Shown: piece by piece, positions 31,026 to 55,500 of the stretch
Layout of the letters: each line of letters begins with the position of its first letter
Numbering within the stretch: the stretch's first letter is position 1
From: Monarcha castaneiventris obscurior
Taxonomy: Eukaryota; Chordata; Aves; Passeriformes; Monarchidae
Direction: 5' to 3'
Assembly (NCBI GenBank): GCA_026261815.1
Contig: JAMPIT010000258.1
Span: forward strand, 8,485,501-8,549,500
DNA: 64,000 nucleotides
Program-made: the position numbers and the translations under genes
Notes under the pieces: model-generated
The model's input: the letters and a program-made list of their open reading frames with translations, nothing else
Database searches by the model: none
Told to the model about the DNA's origin: nothing

Positions 31026-31583
31026 AAGACAAAAATCACAGAATATTTTGCAGTTTAGGCACAATTTCAGAGCCCAAACTGGAATCAGTGCTTTCAACAA
31101 AACAGAGACCCAGTGAGTGTGAGAAGTGAGACAGAGGCCTGCCACAGGCTGTCTCCACTGCAGGAGAGGAAGGCTGACCTCGAGGCACTGAGGAAGGTGC
31201 TGATGATGGAGCAGGGCTGGAAATGGTCACGGATTTGGCCAGGACACGAGTGTGTAGGCAGGATTTGGTAAGAAGGAAGCCGGTGGGACCCACAGATGTT
31301 CCCAGGCCAGGCCAGCCCTTATGGCAGTGCAAGGGGACAGACAGCGTGGCCATGCCTGGATGCTCCAAGATCAGTGCCCTGGAGCAGATGCCAGGGGGTC
31401 TGTGCAATGTCATCCCAGCTACCTGGGCCTAGCCTGAAAAGGCCTTTCAGCTAGTGGATGAAACACAGAAATCAGGAATCCTCATCCCCAAATCCTGCCC
31501 TGCACTTCTGCCCCAGAGAAAGAAACATTGTCCCATCATCTGCTTGGTCCCTCCCTCTGGTAAAGGCAGGAAGTTTTCCAGCA

Positions 31584-42440
<10,857 letters not shown>

Positions 42441-42510
42441 CGTCCCGCTGAGAGCCGCCGGCGGCTGCCTCCGGTGTGCCCCAGCGCCCCGGCGCCACCG
42501 GCCGCGGTAG

Positions 42511-42523
42511 CCAATGCGGGGCG
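42511..42523. promoter_or_regulatory. CCAAT box with adjoining GC box, 70 bp upstream of CYP4B1 ATG
   Basis: CCAAT (42511-42515) is followed directly by GCGGGGCGG on the + strand. It is a typical NF-Y plus Sp1 pair of a TATA-less CpG-island promoter. It lies on the CYP4B1 side of the island, about 1 kb from the EFCAB14 start codon. Confidence 0.5.
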
Positions 42524-43537
42524 GAGAGGCAGGTCCAGAGTCCGAGCGGCTGCCAAATCACGGCAGCGCTTGTTGGGAGGGACGGGAATGGCAAGGAAGG
42601 GAAGGGGAGCATCCCGCGGGAACGCTCCGCTCGCTGCCGCACCGGCTGGGAGCTGCTGCCCGCCCCGAGTCCCTGCCGCCGGCACCGGATGGCTCCGCGC
42701 CGGGACCGCAGGCGGAGGACAGAGGGAAAGACCGCACCCCGGGATTCCTCCTCCCGAGGTCTTCATCACGGATTCCTGCCTTCACGGGGTTTCACCCTCA
42801 TCTCCACCCATTCCCATCCCGCATCCCGGCTGACGGCTCCCGCCCACCTTCCCTGTCTCCCTCCCCGCTGCCGGCACTGTGAGCCGCATCCCAGCGCCGA
42901 CCGGGACAGCATCTCCCCAGCAGGAGTGCGGGGAATCCGGCACCGCGCCGGGCTGGCGATGCCGGGTGTCAGCCGAGGGCCGGCTGCCGTGGCAGCTTTG
43001 GCACGGCTTGGCAGGTGAAGGGCAGGTGGCTGCCGGGCCACAACGATTCCCTGCCACCGCTCTGCCTGCCAGCAGCAGCCCCCGCCGAGCCTGGCGGACA
43101 CCCTGGACAGAGCGGACCCGCGGCGGGCGGCACCAAACCGGGCCGTGCCGGGCCGTGCCCCGCCGCGCCTCGCCGCCGCCTTCCCCGCCCGTCCCACCCG
43201 TCGGGGGCGGGCCTCGAACCCGCGGTGCTGCCCGCGCTCGGCGGCCCGCGCGGGGCGGTCCCGCGGCGGCCAGTGGGAGCGCGGCTTGCTGGCAGGCGGG
43301 CGCGGCGCGGCCCGAGCGGCCATGGCGCGGGCGGGGCGGGCGGCGGCCGCGGGGCCGGGCGAGCCGCCGCGGGGCCGGCGGGGGAGCAACAGCCGCGGCC
43401 CCGCGGAGCGCCTGTAGCCGCCGCCGGGCCGCAGGCTGGCGAGCCGGGGCGCGCTGGCGGCGGCGGCGGCCGAGGAGAAGGAGGAGGAGGAGGCAGGCGG
43501 GAGCCAGCCGCCGGCCGCGCCGCCGCCCCACAAGAGG

Positions 43538-46500
43538 ATGAAGAAGCGGAAGGAGCTGAACGCCCTCATCGGCCTGGCCGCCGACGGCCGCAGGAAGAAG
43601 CCCGCCAAGAAGGGCTCGGGCCACCGGCTGCTGCGCACCGAGCCGCCCGCCTCCGACTCCGAGTCCAGCTCCGACGAGGACGAGTTCGCAGGGGCGCGGG
43701 GCCGCTGCGGAAAGTGAGTGCCGGGCCCCGGCTCGGACGGGTCCTGCCCCGGCTCCGCGGCGGGGCTGCGCTGCCTTCAGCGGGTCGGGTTCGCGGCCGG
43801 GGGGCTGAAGGGGGTGTGTGAGGCTGGGGGCTGCCAGGGGACACCCGGAGCTGCGCTGAGCGTGTCCGACCCCGCAGGTCGCCTGTCTGGGGATAGAAGT
43901 ATCATCGAGTCACAGATTAGCTTGAGTTGGAAGGGACCTTAGAGATGAGTAGTTCCAACCCCCGGCCATGGCCAGGGACAGCTCCCACTGGACCATCCCC
44001 TGGCTTTTTTTTTTTCTTTTTTTTGTTTTTTTTTTCTGTTTTGTGCTCACCGCAGCACGAGTCCTTGTGGATTTGTGGGCTAAGCTTGGGGGCAGCCCCT
44101 GGAGATGCTGAGCGCAGTTACCCGTGTTGTGTGTGCTCAGCGTGGCACAGTCCTGCGAGCTGGCGCAGTGCTGGCTTTCTCGGGGACGTGCTGTGCTCCT
44201 GCCAGTAAATAAGCTTTTCGGTTAAGTAACAGCATTAATAATGGGCCTCTGTGCATACCTGAAAGTAGGCATGTCTCAGGGAAACTTGGGCTTTCACAAT
44301 TTAGAACGCTCTAGAAGTACTTGTCGTAACATTATGGTAATACCTTGTCTTGAAGCGTGTTTTCCAAGCTATCAAGCAGATGTGCCTGACATAAGTTTAT
44401 GTCAGCAGAGCGTGATATTTTAGTAACAGAAACCTGACAGCTGCATTTAAATACGATGGCTGTGCCTCCTGAGGATAAACCGAATAGAGTAACAGCCCTG
44501 ACCTGACTTTCTAGCCTTATTTATTCCTGAAAACACTCTTTGTTAGTCCTGTCAGCCAAAATGTGTGCTGTTAAAACGCTGTCCCTTACTTTGCTAGAAC
44601 AGCGTTTAAAATAAAACTTTTGTAGGCACTGTTGTATATTCACAAGCTGTTACTTTGTTTTCTGCAGGGGAGACTACCTGCGATGCTGCAGGTTCTGTTA
44701 CCCTTTATGTACGTTTGTCATTCTTGCTGCTTGCGTGGTCGCGTGTGTTGGCTTAGTCTGGATGCAGGTGGCTCTCAAGGAGGATTTGGATGCAATAAAG
44801 GAGAAGTTTCGAACTAGTAAGTATGACTGTAGCTACTATTGCACATTTTCTTTGGGCAGTTTGAAGAGCTTTAGTTGCTTGCCTGCTCAGTCAAAGTCTG
44901 GAAGTAGTAGAGTAGACAAATCACTTCTGAATCAAGGAGTGCTCTGAGCCAAGAACACTGAGAATTGGTGAATCCAAGGTGAATATTATCTATTCTTGCC
45001 TGCTCTGTATCTTCTGAGGAGCAGGCACACTGGACTGGGTGGGCCTGTAGTTGCTTGCATATACATTTCTAAAATTCCTGACTTTGGTCTTTAAAGTGGC
45101 TCTCTTCCAAAGAAAAACCCTATTAAAAATTTTCTGATCAGCTCTGTCAAACCAGTCTAGGGAATTCTAGAAAAAAAAAAAAGAGAAATTATGTTCTTGT
45201 CTTGAGCTCTTTTAAAAACGTCTGATACTTGCTATGGAGTTACTGCAATTTGAATGTTGCTTCAGTACAATATTTTCTCTCTGTATCCTCTGAATGTTCA
45301 TCTTGCTTGCATTGACCTGTTCTTGTTCAACTTTTACGTCAGGTCAAGTGTAGCGTAGAGTTAATATGTTTAATACCTTGAAGTGGAGTTAAGGTGAAGT
45401 GTTTTGCTTGTAGGGCTCAGGTTTTCTCTCTCCATATCAAGATTCCCATGCCAAGATTTCAATATAATAACTTCTGTAGAGCTGGGGTATAACAAATGGT
45501 GATATGTGCACATAAGGTATGCTCTTGGTTCTCTGTACCTCCCCTCTGGGCACAAGGTTTGTTTTGCTGCCATATGTTGGTAGTGTTTAAAATCCTGTGT
45601 ATATTGAAAAAGGTAAGCAAAGGTGTTGTTCTGCTTGTGGTAAAAGAGGCATTGAGGAAGTGTGTGTAGAAATTCGTTGCTGTTGGTGTTTAGGTGTTCC
45701 TGTTCAGGCGTGGGAGGTGGGGAGGTGTCTGCCAAGGTGGAACAGGCTGGCTGGGTGTGAGACAATTGCTGGTAGATGTGCTTTTGTATTAACTGATAAT
45801 GAACTCTAAAAGTTGGCTGTAGTTGCTGTCCACCAGTTCTGGGCCTTCAGTTCCAGGTGTTGCTTTGTGGCTGAGTGTTCCCAGCAGCTCTGCTGTGGCT
45901 GTTTCTGTGTTCTGGGTCAGCAACTGCTGCTCTTCGTGGGCTGCTCCCCTTTAAGGGTGTGCTGATGGTAAAAGTTTTGCACGACAACATTTGTTGGCTT
46001 TGGTGTAGTTAAGTTTCATCATTCCTGTTCAACACAGACCTCTTTGTTAAAGCAGCTGTTCTCCCTGAGCGTGTTCTCCCTGTCTGGCAATTACAGATGG
46101 GCTTGTTTTCTTCTTAATAGCTCTGACAGAAAAGCTGTGCATTTAATGCTTTGTCTGGTGATAATCGTGTCAGATTTCCTTGCCACCATAATAGCATGCC
46201 TAGGAGGTGGATGGCAGCCTCATAATGAGGCACAGCATTTAAATACAACAACAAAAAAAGCAGGCAGCAAGAACAACCTGGTTCTAAAAGGTAACATTTC
46301 GCCTTGGTGAGATGTGTGGGTGAACAGAGAAAGGCAGGTGACCCATCTGTCATACAACAAGTTTGGAAAAGGAACCTTTCTGTGAATCTTCATCCCGACT
46401 TTTTTCCCCATAAGAACAGATGTTTGTGGCAGTATTTGTTATGTTCTGCCGTCCTTTGCACCAAGTCAGTATGGTAGGAGTGCTTTTTATAAACAAGACA

Positions 46501-49500
46501 TCTTTGCATCAAGTATGTTTGGAATAGGAGGAAGTCATGTAGTGTTTTCCCTTCAGCTGTCAGTAATGATGCTAAGAACACGTGGCATTTAACCTTCCTA
46601 GTGCTGCAAAAAACTCTTCAAGCAGAGTCTCACTGTGTACAGTGAGAGTGGCAAAATAGAAAATAATTTGTCTACAGGAGCCTGTGAAAATGAGATTTAG
46701 TGTGAACTGCTTGTGTCAAATGCACGATTAGCTCTCAGTCTGTTTTGGCTAAAATAAACCTTTCAGGGTCTTACCCCAAAGTGTTGTTTGTACCTTGAGT
46801 GAACCAGTGCAGATTACTTTGCACCTAAAATGTACTTTTAGAACTTGCTTCAAGAGAAGTGAGGTGGGTTTTGGAAGATGCACAGCTTTCCAGTTTTGTG
46901 TGTTTAGGCATCCACTCCACAGGCTTCTCCTTTTGACTGGAAGGGTCACACATGGAGATTTGTTGTGCTAGCTACAATTCACACAGGTCCCACTGCTCTT
47001 GGCAGTCTGCTCTGAGTGATGGCTGTTCTGGAGCTTTCCAGTGCTGCCTTACAGGTTGGAGGTGCAGATTTTGGAGAACTCTGTCATCTCCATCTCAAAA
47101 CCTTTGTTTATTTGTTTCTCAGACCTAGGGATTTAGGATTGCCTCACAGCACAGCTAAACAGCTTAGTCACTGCAGATCTGGAAGAGCTGCATTTCTGAG
47201 GCTCACTGGAATTGCTATGAGCTGCATGTTTCCCCTTTCCTGTAGTATTAATTGTAGTAATAACTGACTATTTCCAAGGACCTTGTTAACTGATTTGTTT
47301 AGCAGCAGGCATTAATATATAAGCTTATACATTATTTTTTCAGTTGTCTTTCTGTCACACAGAGCAACTAATTACATTTATCTCCTTGGAATTCACTTCC
47401 ATTGTCAGCAGCCCCTCTGCAGGCTTGAAAAGGGCACAGAGGTTCATTTCACCTGCCTCCTTTGCCCTGGGACTGTTGGCAGTTCTTGTTCACAGGCCCA
47501 TTACTATTTCATGTTCCCCTGTGGAGGTAATGCAAAATAACTGCACTAAATAAAGACCTACTGAGGCTGCCAGAATGACAGGACTATGCAAAGTGTTAAA
47601 TTTAGTACAGTCTCTCTGGGTTCTCTCTGCAGATACTGGTACTCTTAAAACAAAAAAGAGCTGTCATTCTGAGCAAACACTGAATCCAGAATCGGCAATA
47701 AACCTGTATGTAGGAACTGTTATTGCCTTCTGTCGCTGCTGTAGATGTTGCTGTTTGTAATTTGTTTTCTGCCTTTCAGTGTTGTTTACATGAATTTTTG
47801 TTTTGTTTTGGTTTTTAAGCATATTTAATTATTTTTTCATTCTTTTAGTGGAATCTAATCAAAAGACATCATTCCAAGAAATTCCTAAACTGAATGAAGA
47901 TTTGGTGCAGAACCAAAAGCAGCTAGAACAAATTGAGACTGGAGAACTGGGGCTGAGTAAAATTTGGATAAATATCACAGAGATCAATAAACAGGTGAGA
48001 GGGGATCAGTCCTTGGTTTTGAAAACTAATAAAATATTCCATTCAAATTTTTTTAAGTGGAAATAATTTTATCCAAGGACTTCTGTGACCATATATGTGG
48101 CTTTTATTTATAAAGTTAAAATAGAGTATAAACCTCACTATAAACAAACAAAAACCAGCTTGAGCATCCAGCTGGGCTGGAGATTGATCACAAGAGGAGC
48201 AATTGCATAACTGGTGGAAAGAGTTCAGGCAGAATTTAAAAGAACCCGAGAACTGTGCAGTTCTTCATTTTCCTGCCAAATAGTTCTGATGTTTATGATG
48301 AGAAATTTGACATCTCAAATTTCTGAGACCGTTTTGTAAGAGTGGAAAAGAGTTACCTGACTCAGAGCAAGCTCCTGTTGCTGCAAACAAAGGCCTGGTG
48401 CCTGTGAATATAAAACGTGCTAACACACACTCAGCCTCTGAGCTGGTGTAAATCTTGGCACTGTTGATGGGGCTAGAGCTAAGCCACTTACCAGAGAGCT
48501 CTTTGCTCAGCTGCTCTATTAACTCACACTTCAAGTGAAGCATCCAGCAAGGCTTTTACTGAAATTTCTGCCCTGGAGGGTAAAAGTTGAGAGCTGCTCA
48601 CAGTGAATGGGGTGGAGAGGTGTGTGTGGGGAGCTCTGCTTGACACAGGTGCTCTGGTTTAATTTGTTAGAGTACTGAGGTGCCTGCTCAGATTGATTTT
48701 TCTTCAGTCCCATGTGGTGGTTAAGTGCTTACTGGGGCACATCTGAGAATTTGATTTGCTTTCTTTAGCATCTCACTGTTTTAGCCACAGTTGTTTAGGC
48801 TCTTCATGAGACTTTTAAAATGCTCTTATCTGCACCTGGGTGTTAAAGATACTTGCACGTGGTTCTTGCAGGCCCTCAAGTTACTTCAGGGTCTGGTTAC
48901 AGTCTGAGCCAGATCTTCTGGGGATCAAAATTTTCTCTGTTCTTTTATCCATGAATTGTTGGGATGTGCTGCTGGGAATAATCTCAGCCAGTGTTCACAG
49001 CTGTAGAGCTGGAGAGTCTGCATGCCAGCTGGTAAGCACTGACCTAATGTAAAATGAGGATCTTTTCCTCAACTTGTGAAACAACTTTGTTTTTTAACCA
49101 GAAGAAAGTGAATTTTAGTCTCTGTTCCAGTTGTGTAGCAGAGGGTTGGGGTGGTAGGTGCAACTTCTTTGCCCATCCCTCAGCTGGAGAGGTTGCACGG
49201 CTTTGCTGGGTTTTGCCAGGCAGGTTTCATTGCTAAATACAGAAGTGGGTGATGGTTTCCTCCACGTGAGGACTTCTTACACAATTTTTTAAGTCTTTCT
49301 TGGGCAACAGCCTCTCTCTAAGAGGATGAATGTAAAACTGGCAGAGGGTACCTTATTGAAAAGAAGGGTCTTCTATGGCTTTCATTCAGTTTTAGAAAAA
49401 TAAATAAAAACCTGCTCTTTTTCAAGAGGCAGAATATTTTTAATGCAGCCTGGGCAGGACTTCTAACGTAGAGACAGGGATGTTCTCTGTGTGTACATGT

Positions 49501-52500
49501 ATCATTTTGTATTGCCTTATGTTTTAATGTTGCACATTAAGCCATCTCTATTGGGGAAGGTCAGAATCAGGATTATGTCACCTAATTCTAAGTGTTCTTT
49601 TTTGGTTTTAGATATCACTATTGACCTCAACAGTAAATCATCTCAAAAACAATATAAAATCTGCTGCTGACCTGATTTCTCTTCCCCTCACAGTAGAGAA
49701 ACTTCAGAAGGTAAGTACTGTAAGTGTGGCTATCACTAAATATGTTCTGTGTGTTAAGCTGCAGCTGGACTCTTGGGGACAGCAGTGACAACAGGAGTTG
49801 CCTGAGTTACAAGGAATATTTGCTTCTCTTGTCTTTAAAATTTGACTTCATATATTGTATGGTCCTGTGATAATGTGTGGCAGGTAAAAAATTTAAAGGC
49901 CTTTGTATATCCCTTTTGGAGATGCATTTGTTTGTATTATACTGTCCCATGTGTACCTTGGAGCTGATCTTTCTGGTTACTTTCCTTCAAATTGCTAATT
50001 TTAATATCATGTAAGACACTTGAAAAAAGCCTGTCTGCAGTTTTATAACTGCATGCAAATAGGTGGTCTATTTAGCTTTTTTAATTGGAAAAGGAAATGC
50101 ATTGCTTTCTGTTAATACAACGTCTTACTGTGTGCCTTAGCTGAGCATCCTTTACCAAAGAACTGTCCTGTTTGTTTTGGTGAAAAGAATAGCTTGTTGA
50201 AACTTGCAGAGCTCTTCCATGGCAGTTCTGTTTATTTAGCAATAAACATTTATATTGGGCTAACACCTAATGTTAGTCCAGTCTTTGTGGCATTATGGGT
50301 TTCCACATCTCATTTCCTATCCCTACAAAATTAATGTATAATCAACAAGCTAGTGATATGCAAAGCAGTTAGTGTGGTTTGGCTAATGGGGCTGCCAGGA
50401 TTTCTTTTTCTGGGAGGAGTACAAAGCTGTTTCCTAAGCTCCTTATTTGCTGCTGCAAGCAGGCTGCATTTTCACTGTGTCCTGCCAGAAGCAGTTTTAA
50501 GGCATGTTGTTATCAGGAGTAGTGTGGCCAGCAGGAGCAGGGCAGCGATGGTCCCCCTGTACTGGGCACTGTTGAGGCCACACCTCAAATTCTGTGTCCA
50601 GTTCTGGGCCCCTCAATTCAGGAAGGACATTGAGGTGCTGGAGCGTGTCCAGAGACAGGCAGTGGAGCTGGGGAAGGGTCTGGAGCACAAGTCTGATTAG
50701 GAGAACCTGGGGGTGTTTGGACTGGAGAAAAGGAGGTTCAGGGGAGACCTTATCACTCTCTACAACTCCCTGAAAGGAGGTTGGATCCAGGTTCGGAGTC
50801 AGGCTGTTCTCTCAAGTGGCAAGTGATAGGACAACAGGAAGTGACCTAAAGATGTGCCAGTGGAGGTTTAGATGGGATAATAGGAAAGATTTCTTCACTG
50901 AAGGGGTTGTCAGACAGTGGAGCAGGCTGTACAGGGAGGTGCTGGAGCTGCTGTCGCTGGAGGTATTTAAAGGACGTGGGTAGGAGCTCAGGGACATTGC
51001 ATTAAGGGTGGACTTGGCAGTGCTGAGTTAACAGCTGGACTCAGTCTTAGAGGTCCTTGCCAACCTAAGTGATCCTATGACAAGGCTGCGTTTCTTATGT
51101 GGGACTTGGTTTTCTTGAGCCTTTTTCCTTGTAGGTACCATTCCTGAAAATAAGGGCTGCCTGCTGGTGTTAGAGTCCTGAAGGATTACTGAGAGAGTTC
51201 CTCTTGGGCAGTGGCTTTTGGTCATACTGGTGAAGGGTGCTGAAGGTGTCCTGAGGTCCTCCAGGGCAGAGATTGCTTTGGGTATAATTTGCAGTTTGGA
51301 GTGCAAAGAAAGTTCCAAATTCTTGAAACTCCTGTGCATATTTTTGTGGCAGTCTTCCTGCAGTTTCACTAACAAAAAATTATGTTTAGCTGATTGGTAC
51401 TTTGGGACAGTGCAGTTGGAGGAAGGCTGAGATTTCTGTCATCTTTTTTATTGCAGACTGTAGCCAACATAGGTAGCACCCTTACCAGCGTGGCTCACGA
51501 TGTTGAAAATATACAGACATCTATTGAGGAATACAAGAAATCCATAGAAATGCTCCAGAATGATGTGGTAAGAAAAATGCACTGCTTTCACACTGCCTAA
51601 TATGAAGCAAGTTAAATGCTTGGAGTTCTGCCTTTTGCCTTTGAAATACTTCTGAGGTTTCAGAAGGCTGGTACATTAATTAGTTAATCTTGTAATCCCT
51701 GTGTTACATCTCCTATGTAGTACCAAGTTCGTATTTCTCCAGAGCCAGAATTGTTCCTTTCTGTACTTCTTATCCTGCATATTTTTGCTTCCTACTGCAC
51801 AGATATGGGGGCTTGAGAAATGCTTCTGTGTGATGCAGGGTACTGCTTATGGTAACTGTCTGTACTGTTTCAGGTTTGGGGATGTGAGAAAATTGAGATA
51901 GTTTGTTGGTTGAATTAAGAATCCATGTCAGGATGAAATTACTGACTGTCTTTGCCAGACACTACTCACTGTATTTATCCTGACCCCTCACTTGGAGTTA
52001 ACAAACAGAGCTGATAATTACAGTTTTACAGCTAAACTGCAATTCAAGAATTCTTGCAGATTAAATTAGACACGTAATAAAGCTTGATTCAGTCAGTGAG
52101 TGCTCTGAAAACATTGCAGATATGGCAGTATCTATGGTAGCAGTGAAATGTGTATCATAATACTTCATTAAATGGAGAATAGTTAATTAGGAGGGTTTAA
52201 TGAAAATAAATTTGGACCTTATGTGTTTGAAAGAGAAAACTGTTAGCCTAGTTAACATACTGCATGCACAGCAGCCCTGAGTGACTGTAATTGTAGCAAA
52301 ACATCCTTAGCTACAGTCTGCCAGTTATTAAACACTTATTCACAGGGATTTTGTAACACAGTTTTCTGCTTCTTTCCTTAGAAGGAATTAAAACAGCTGC
52401 CTTCACTTCCCTCCACTGTTGTGCCAAGGACTGAGGGAAATGAGACAGAATACTGCAAAAAGGTATTTTTCTTCCCTGCATAAGGAATTTTGGTACAAGT

Positions 52501-55500
52501 GTCATGGATATGTAACTTACCCATGTGTTTTGCAGTACTGTAGTGTGCAAAAAGTATGGTTTTTATCAATACAATGCAGATAGCACACTTTAAAGCAAAG
52601 CATGAGATTATTTTGCTGTAGTTTGTTCCTGTGTATGTGTAAACAGGAAAGTGCCCTGATCTGAGAGTGGGTTGTTTTTTTGTGTTCTGGCTGGGTGAGG
52701 AGTAAAAAGAGTGAAACCAATGTCTGACAAATTATAGGTGTGCTTTGCTAAAGTAAATGAAAATAAGTTAAAAGCTTTTAACGGAGTGGATTTTTATAGC
52801 AGGTACTTGCTAATCTGAGCAAACTTGGGAGTGGCATGTACTGAGTCACCCTCAATGTAATCAGGTGTGGAAAGCAGTAATTCAGCAACAACAAAAAAAG
52901 GTTAATGTGTAGGTGTTCAGCTGAATGGGTTGGAACAGAATGACTGCACTTACTTACATCTAATACAGTCAATATCTTCCTCAAAAATGAATCCTGTATA
53001 TAAATATGCTTTCTTGGGAAAAATCATTGTTGTGCTTACAAAGCTTGACCTGGAAAATGAGATGAATAGGCTTTCTGTGTTCACTGGCACAGCTGAAGTG
53101 ATTACATTAGCAACAAAGAGGTTAGCCCTGGGGGAGAATCTCAATTTCAAACTTTTAGAAGGTTGGAATAACTTTCTGGAAGCTTCCAGTTGGATGTTTT
53201 CAGTGGTGTCAGTGGAGAGGCAGTCAGAAGTCTGCCCAGTTAAACTGGGTCAGTTATGTTGTTAGTAGCAGGAGTTGCTGCAGAGGTTGGGTAAACTGAC
53301 ACGTGCTCTGTCCATATTTCAGGAAAGCCAGGCACTGCATGCAGCTTTGGGACAGCTAAATAATACTGTAGTGGTGTACCAAAAGTTGAATGACATCAAG
53401 CTTCTAAATGTGGAGTCAGCCCTTGGCAACCTCAGCCGGAAAGTTACGCTGTTGGAAAACTCTCCCCTTGTTGTGAAAAATCTGGACAAAAGAGAGAACT
53501 CGTCTGCCATCGTGGTAAGTGGTGGCTCAGGGTGTCTACTCAGGCTGCTACTTGCACTGCAGATACAGCTTTTCAGACCTGACTAAAGAAAGTGTCAGAG
53601 TGAAACTTGAGATACTTAGGAGTTCATTATAAAAGGCTGGAATTTGTTCCTGAACAGATAACGAGCATTAGGAGTGTCTCAGAAGCAGTATTTTATTTCT
53701 TTTCTGCAGTATCTACAGGAAAATGTCCAAAACACTGTGACATTTAAGAGTTGGGTGGTTGCTTTATGAGGCAGGATCACAAACTGTGCTATGTTTTAGG
53801 AATCATTCTGGCATAGATCTGTTAAGACCCCTGAGGAGCTAAGTGGGACTCTGCATTTGTTCAACAGTGCTTAAATTCTAAAAGAAAAACAATAATAAAA
53901 AAACCTCCTAAATAAGTTCATAAATTCTTCCAGTGTTTTCTGTTTGCCACACTGGGGCCAGTCTGTGAGAACATGTTCTGTATGTTTAGCAGTAAAGGAA
54001 CATGCTGACGTTGCTGTGGTAAATTATATAACCCATTTTATGACTTCATGTTTATTCTACAGTGCATCTGCCCTGGTCTATCTTTGCTTCATGTCTGCCA
54101 AATTTGAAGGAAAGAAACTCTGTTGTAGAAAATAAAAAGCACATGAATAAACTCTGCTCTGTTTTTTCTATAGGGGAATGATGCAACTATCTCTCTAAAA
54201 GTGGAAAATGAAGATCAACTAGATAGTGAAACTGAGTCAAATAAAGAACTGAAGGTAAAGTAAGGAAATACAAATTACACTGGATTAGTAGAGCATGTAA
54301 TTGTCTTTCTAAAGATGTTTTAAATTGACCTTAATTGAGCCAAGTTCTGCAAAGAGGCGCTAGTGGAGTCAAGGACTTGCTGAAAGCCCCTCTCAGTAAT
54401 GGTCTTTCACTGGCTGGGAGTGAGTTGTAACTGAATGGCCAAATTGTGGGCTGGGGATAGGAGGGAGTGCTGCTGAGTTTAGTTTCCATCTGCTGGAAGG
54501 AAGGTGGGTGAGTGAACAGGCTGCACTGTCAATTCTGGGCTTGCATTGATGTGAACTCAACCTGTCATCTGGAATGTACTAATGAAAAGAGTAAGGGAGC
54601 TGCAGATTAAAAAATGTGGGGATTTTACTTTAACAGAGATACAGTGGCTCCTGCATGAAGGTAGTCATTACTGCAGACAAACCTTTGAAACAGTTAAGCA
54701 CTTTAATTAATGTGTAAGTGTTCACTCCAAGTGGGCTTGACTGTTTTACGTTACAGTTTTTCAGTGTCTTGCTCTTTTCTGTAGGAAATACAGAAAGTAA
54801 ACATCAGATTCTTTTGAAATGGGTGTATGCAAAATAATTGAGGTCCTGATTCTGTTGTTTACCTACAGACCATGAGAATTTATTCATTACATCTTCCCAT
54901 AGATTTTTGTATTTATTTGTTGTTTTTAAATCTTGTTTATAACTTTAAGCTTGATCAGCCTGGATACCTCTTAGTCAGTCAAAACTGCTTACACATTTTA
55001 AATTATTACTTTTTTTTGATCTTCTGCATCTACTGAAGGGGTGCATTTTAAGGTATCTTTTCTGTACATATGCAGGAAACAGAAACTAGAGATTCTCAGG
55101 TATCAAAACTAAAAGAGACTCTTCAACTGATCAGTGCTCTCACAAGCAAGCCAGAAAATGACAGACCTATTGAGGCATCAAAGAATGGTAAGAATGTCTT
55201 TTAACAGTAATCCATAAACCTGGAGGTTCCCTGCGTAATTCAAAGAATAACTAATAAAGGTGAATAATTTAGACTATTCCTTAAGATTCTGATGAAGGTT
55301 TTTTAGTTAAAGCAGTAGGAAACTGATGTTTCTAAACCAGAAAGCTGTGTATGACTCCAAAAGTTTGAAGGTGACCTAAAATGTGTATGGCAGGATTCCT
55401 GTGGATCAATAGCTGGTGGTTGAAGGCATGCAGTGATTGACTGTAGAACTTTATACCCAGGAACATCTGGCTTTGCTTTTTCATAATGTAAATGTATCAC

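Noticed and set aside
42766..43638. Minus-strand frames of 280-290 aa opposite EFCAB14 exon 1
   Set aside because: Composition is Arg/Ala/Pro-rich, two frames are open at once over the same bases, and the real EFCAB14 exon with human-like residues lies on the other strand.
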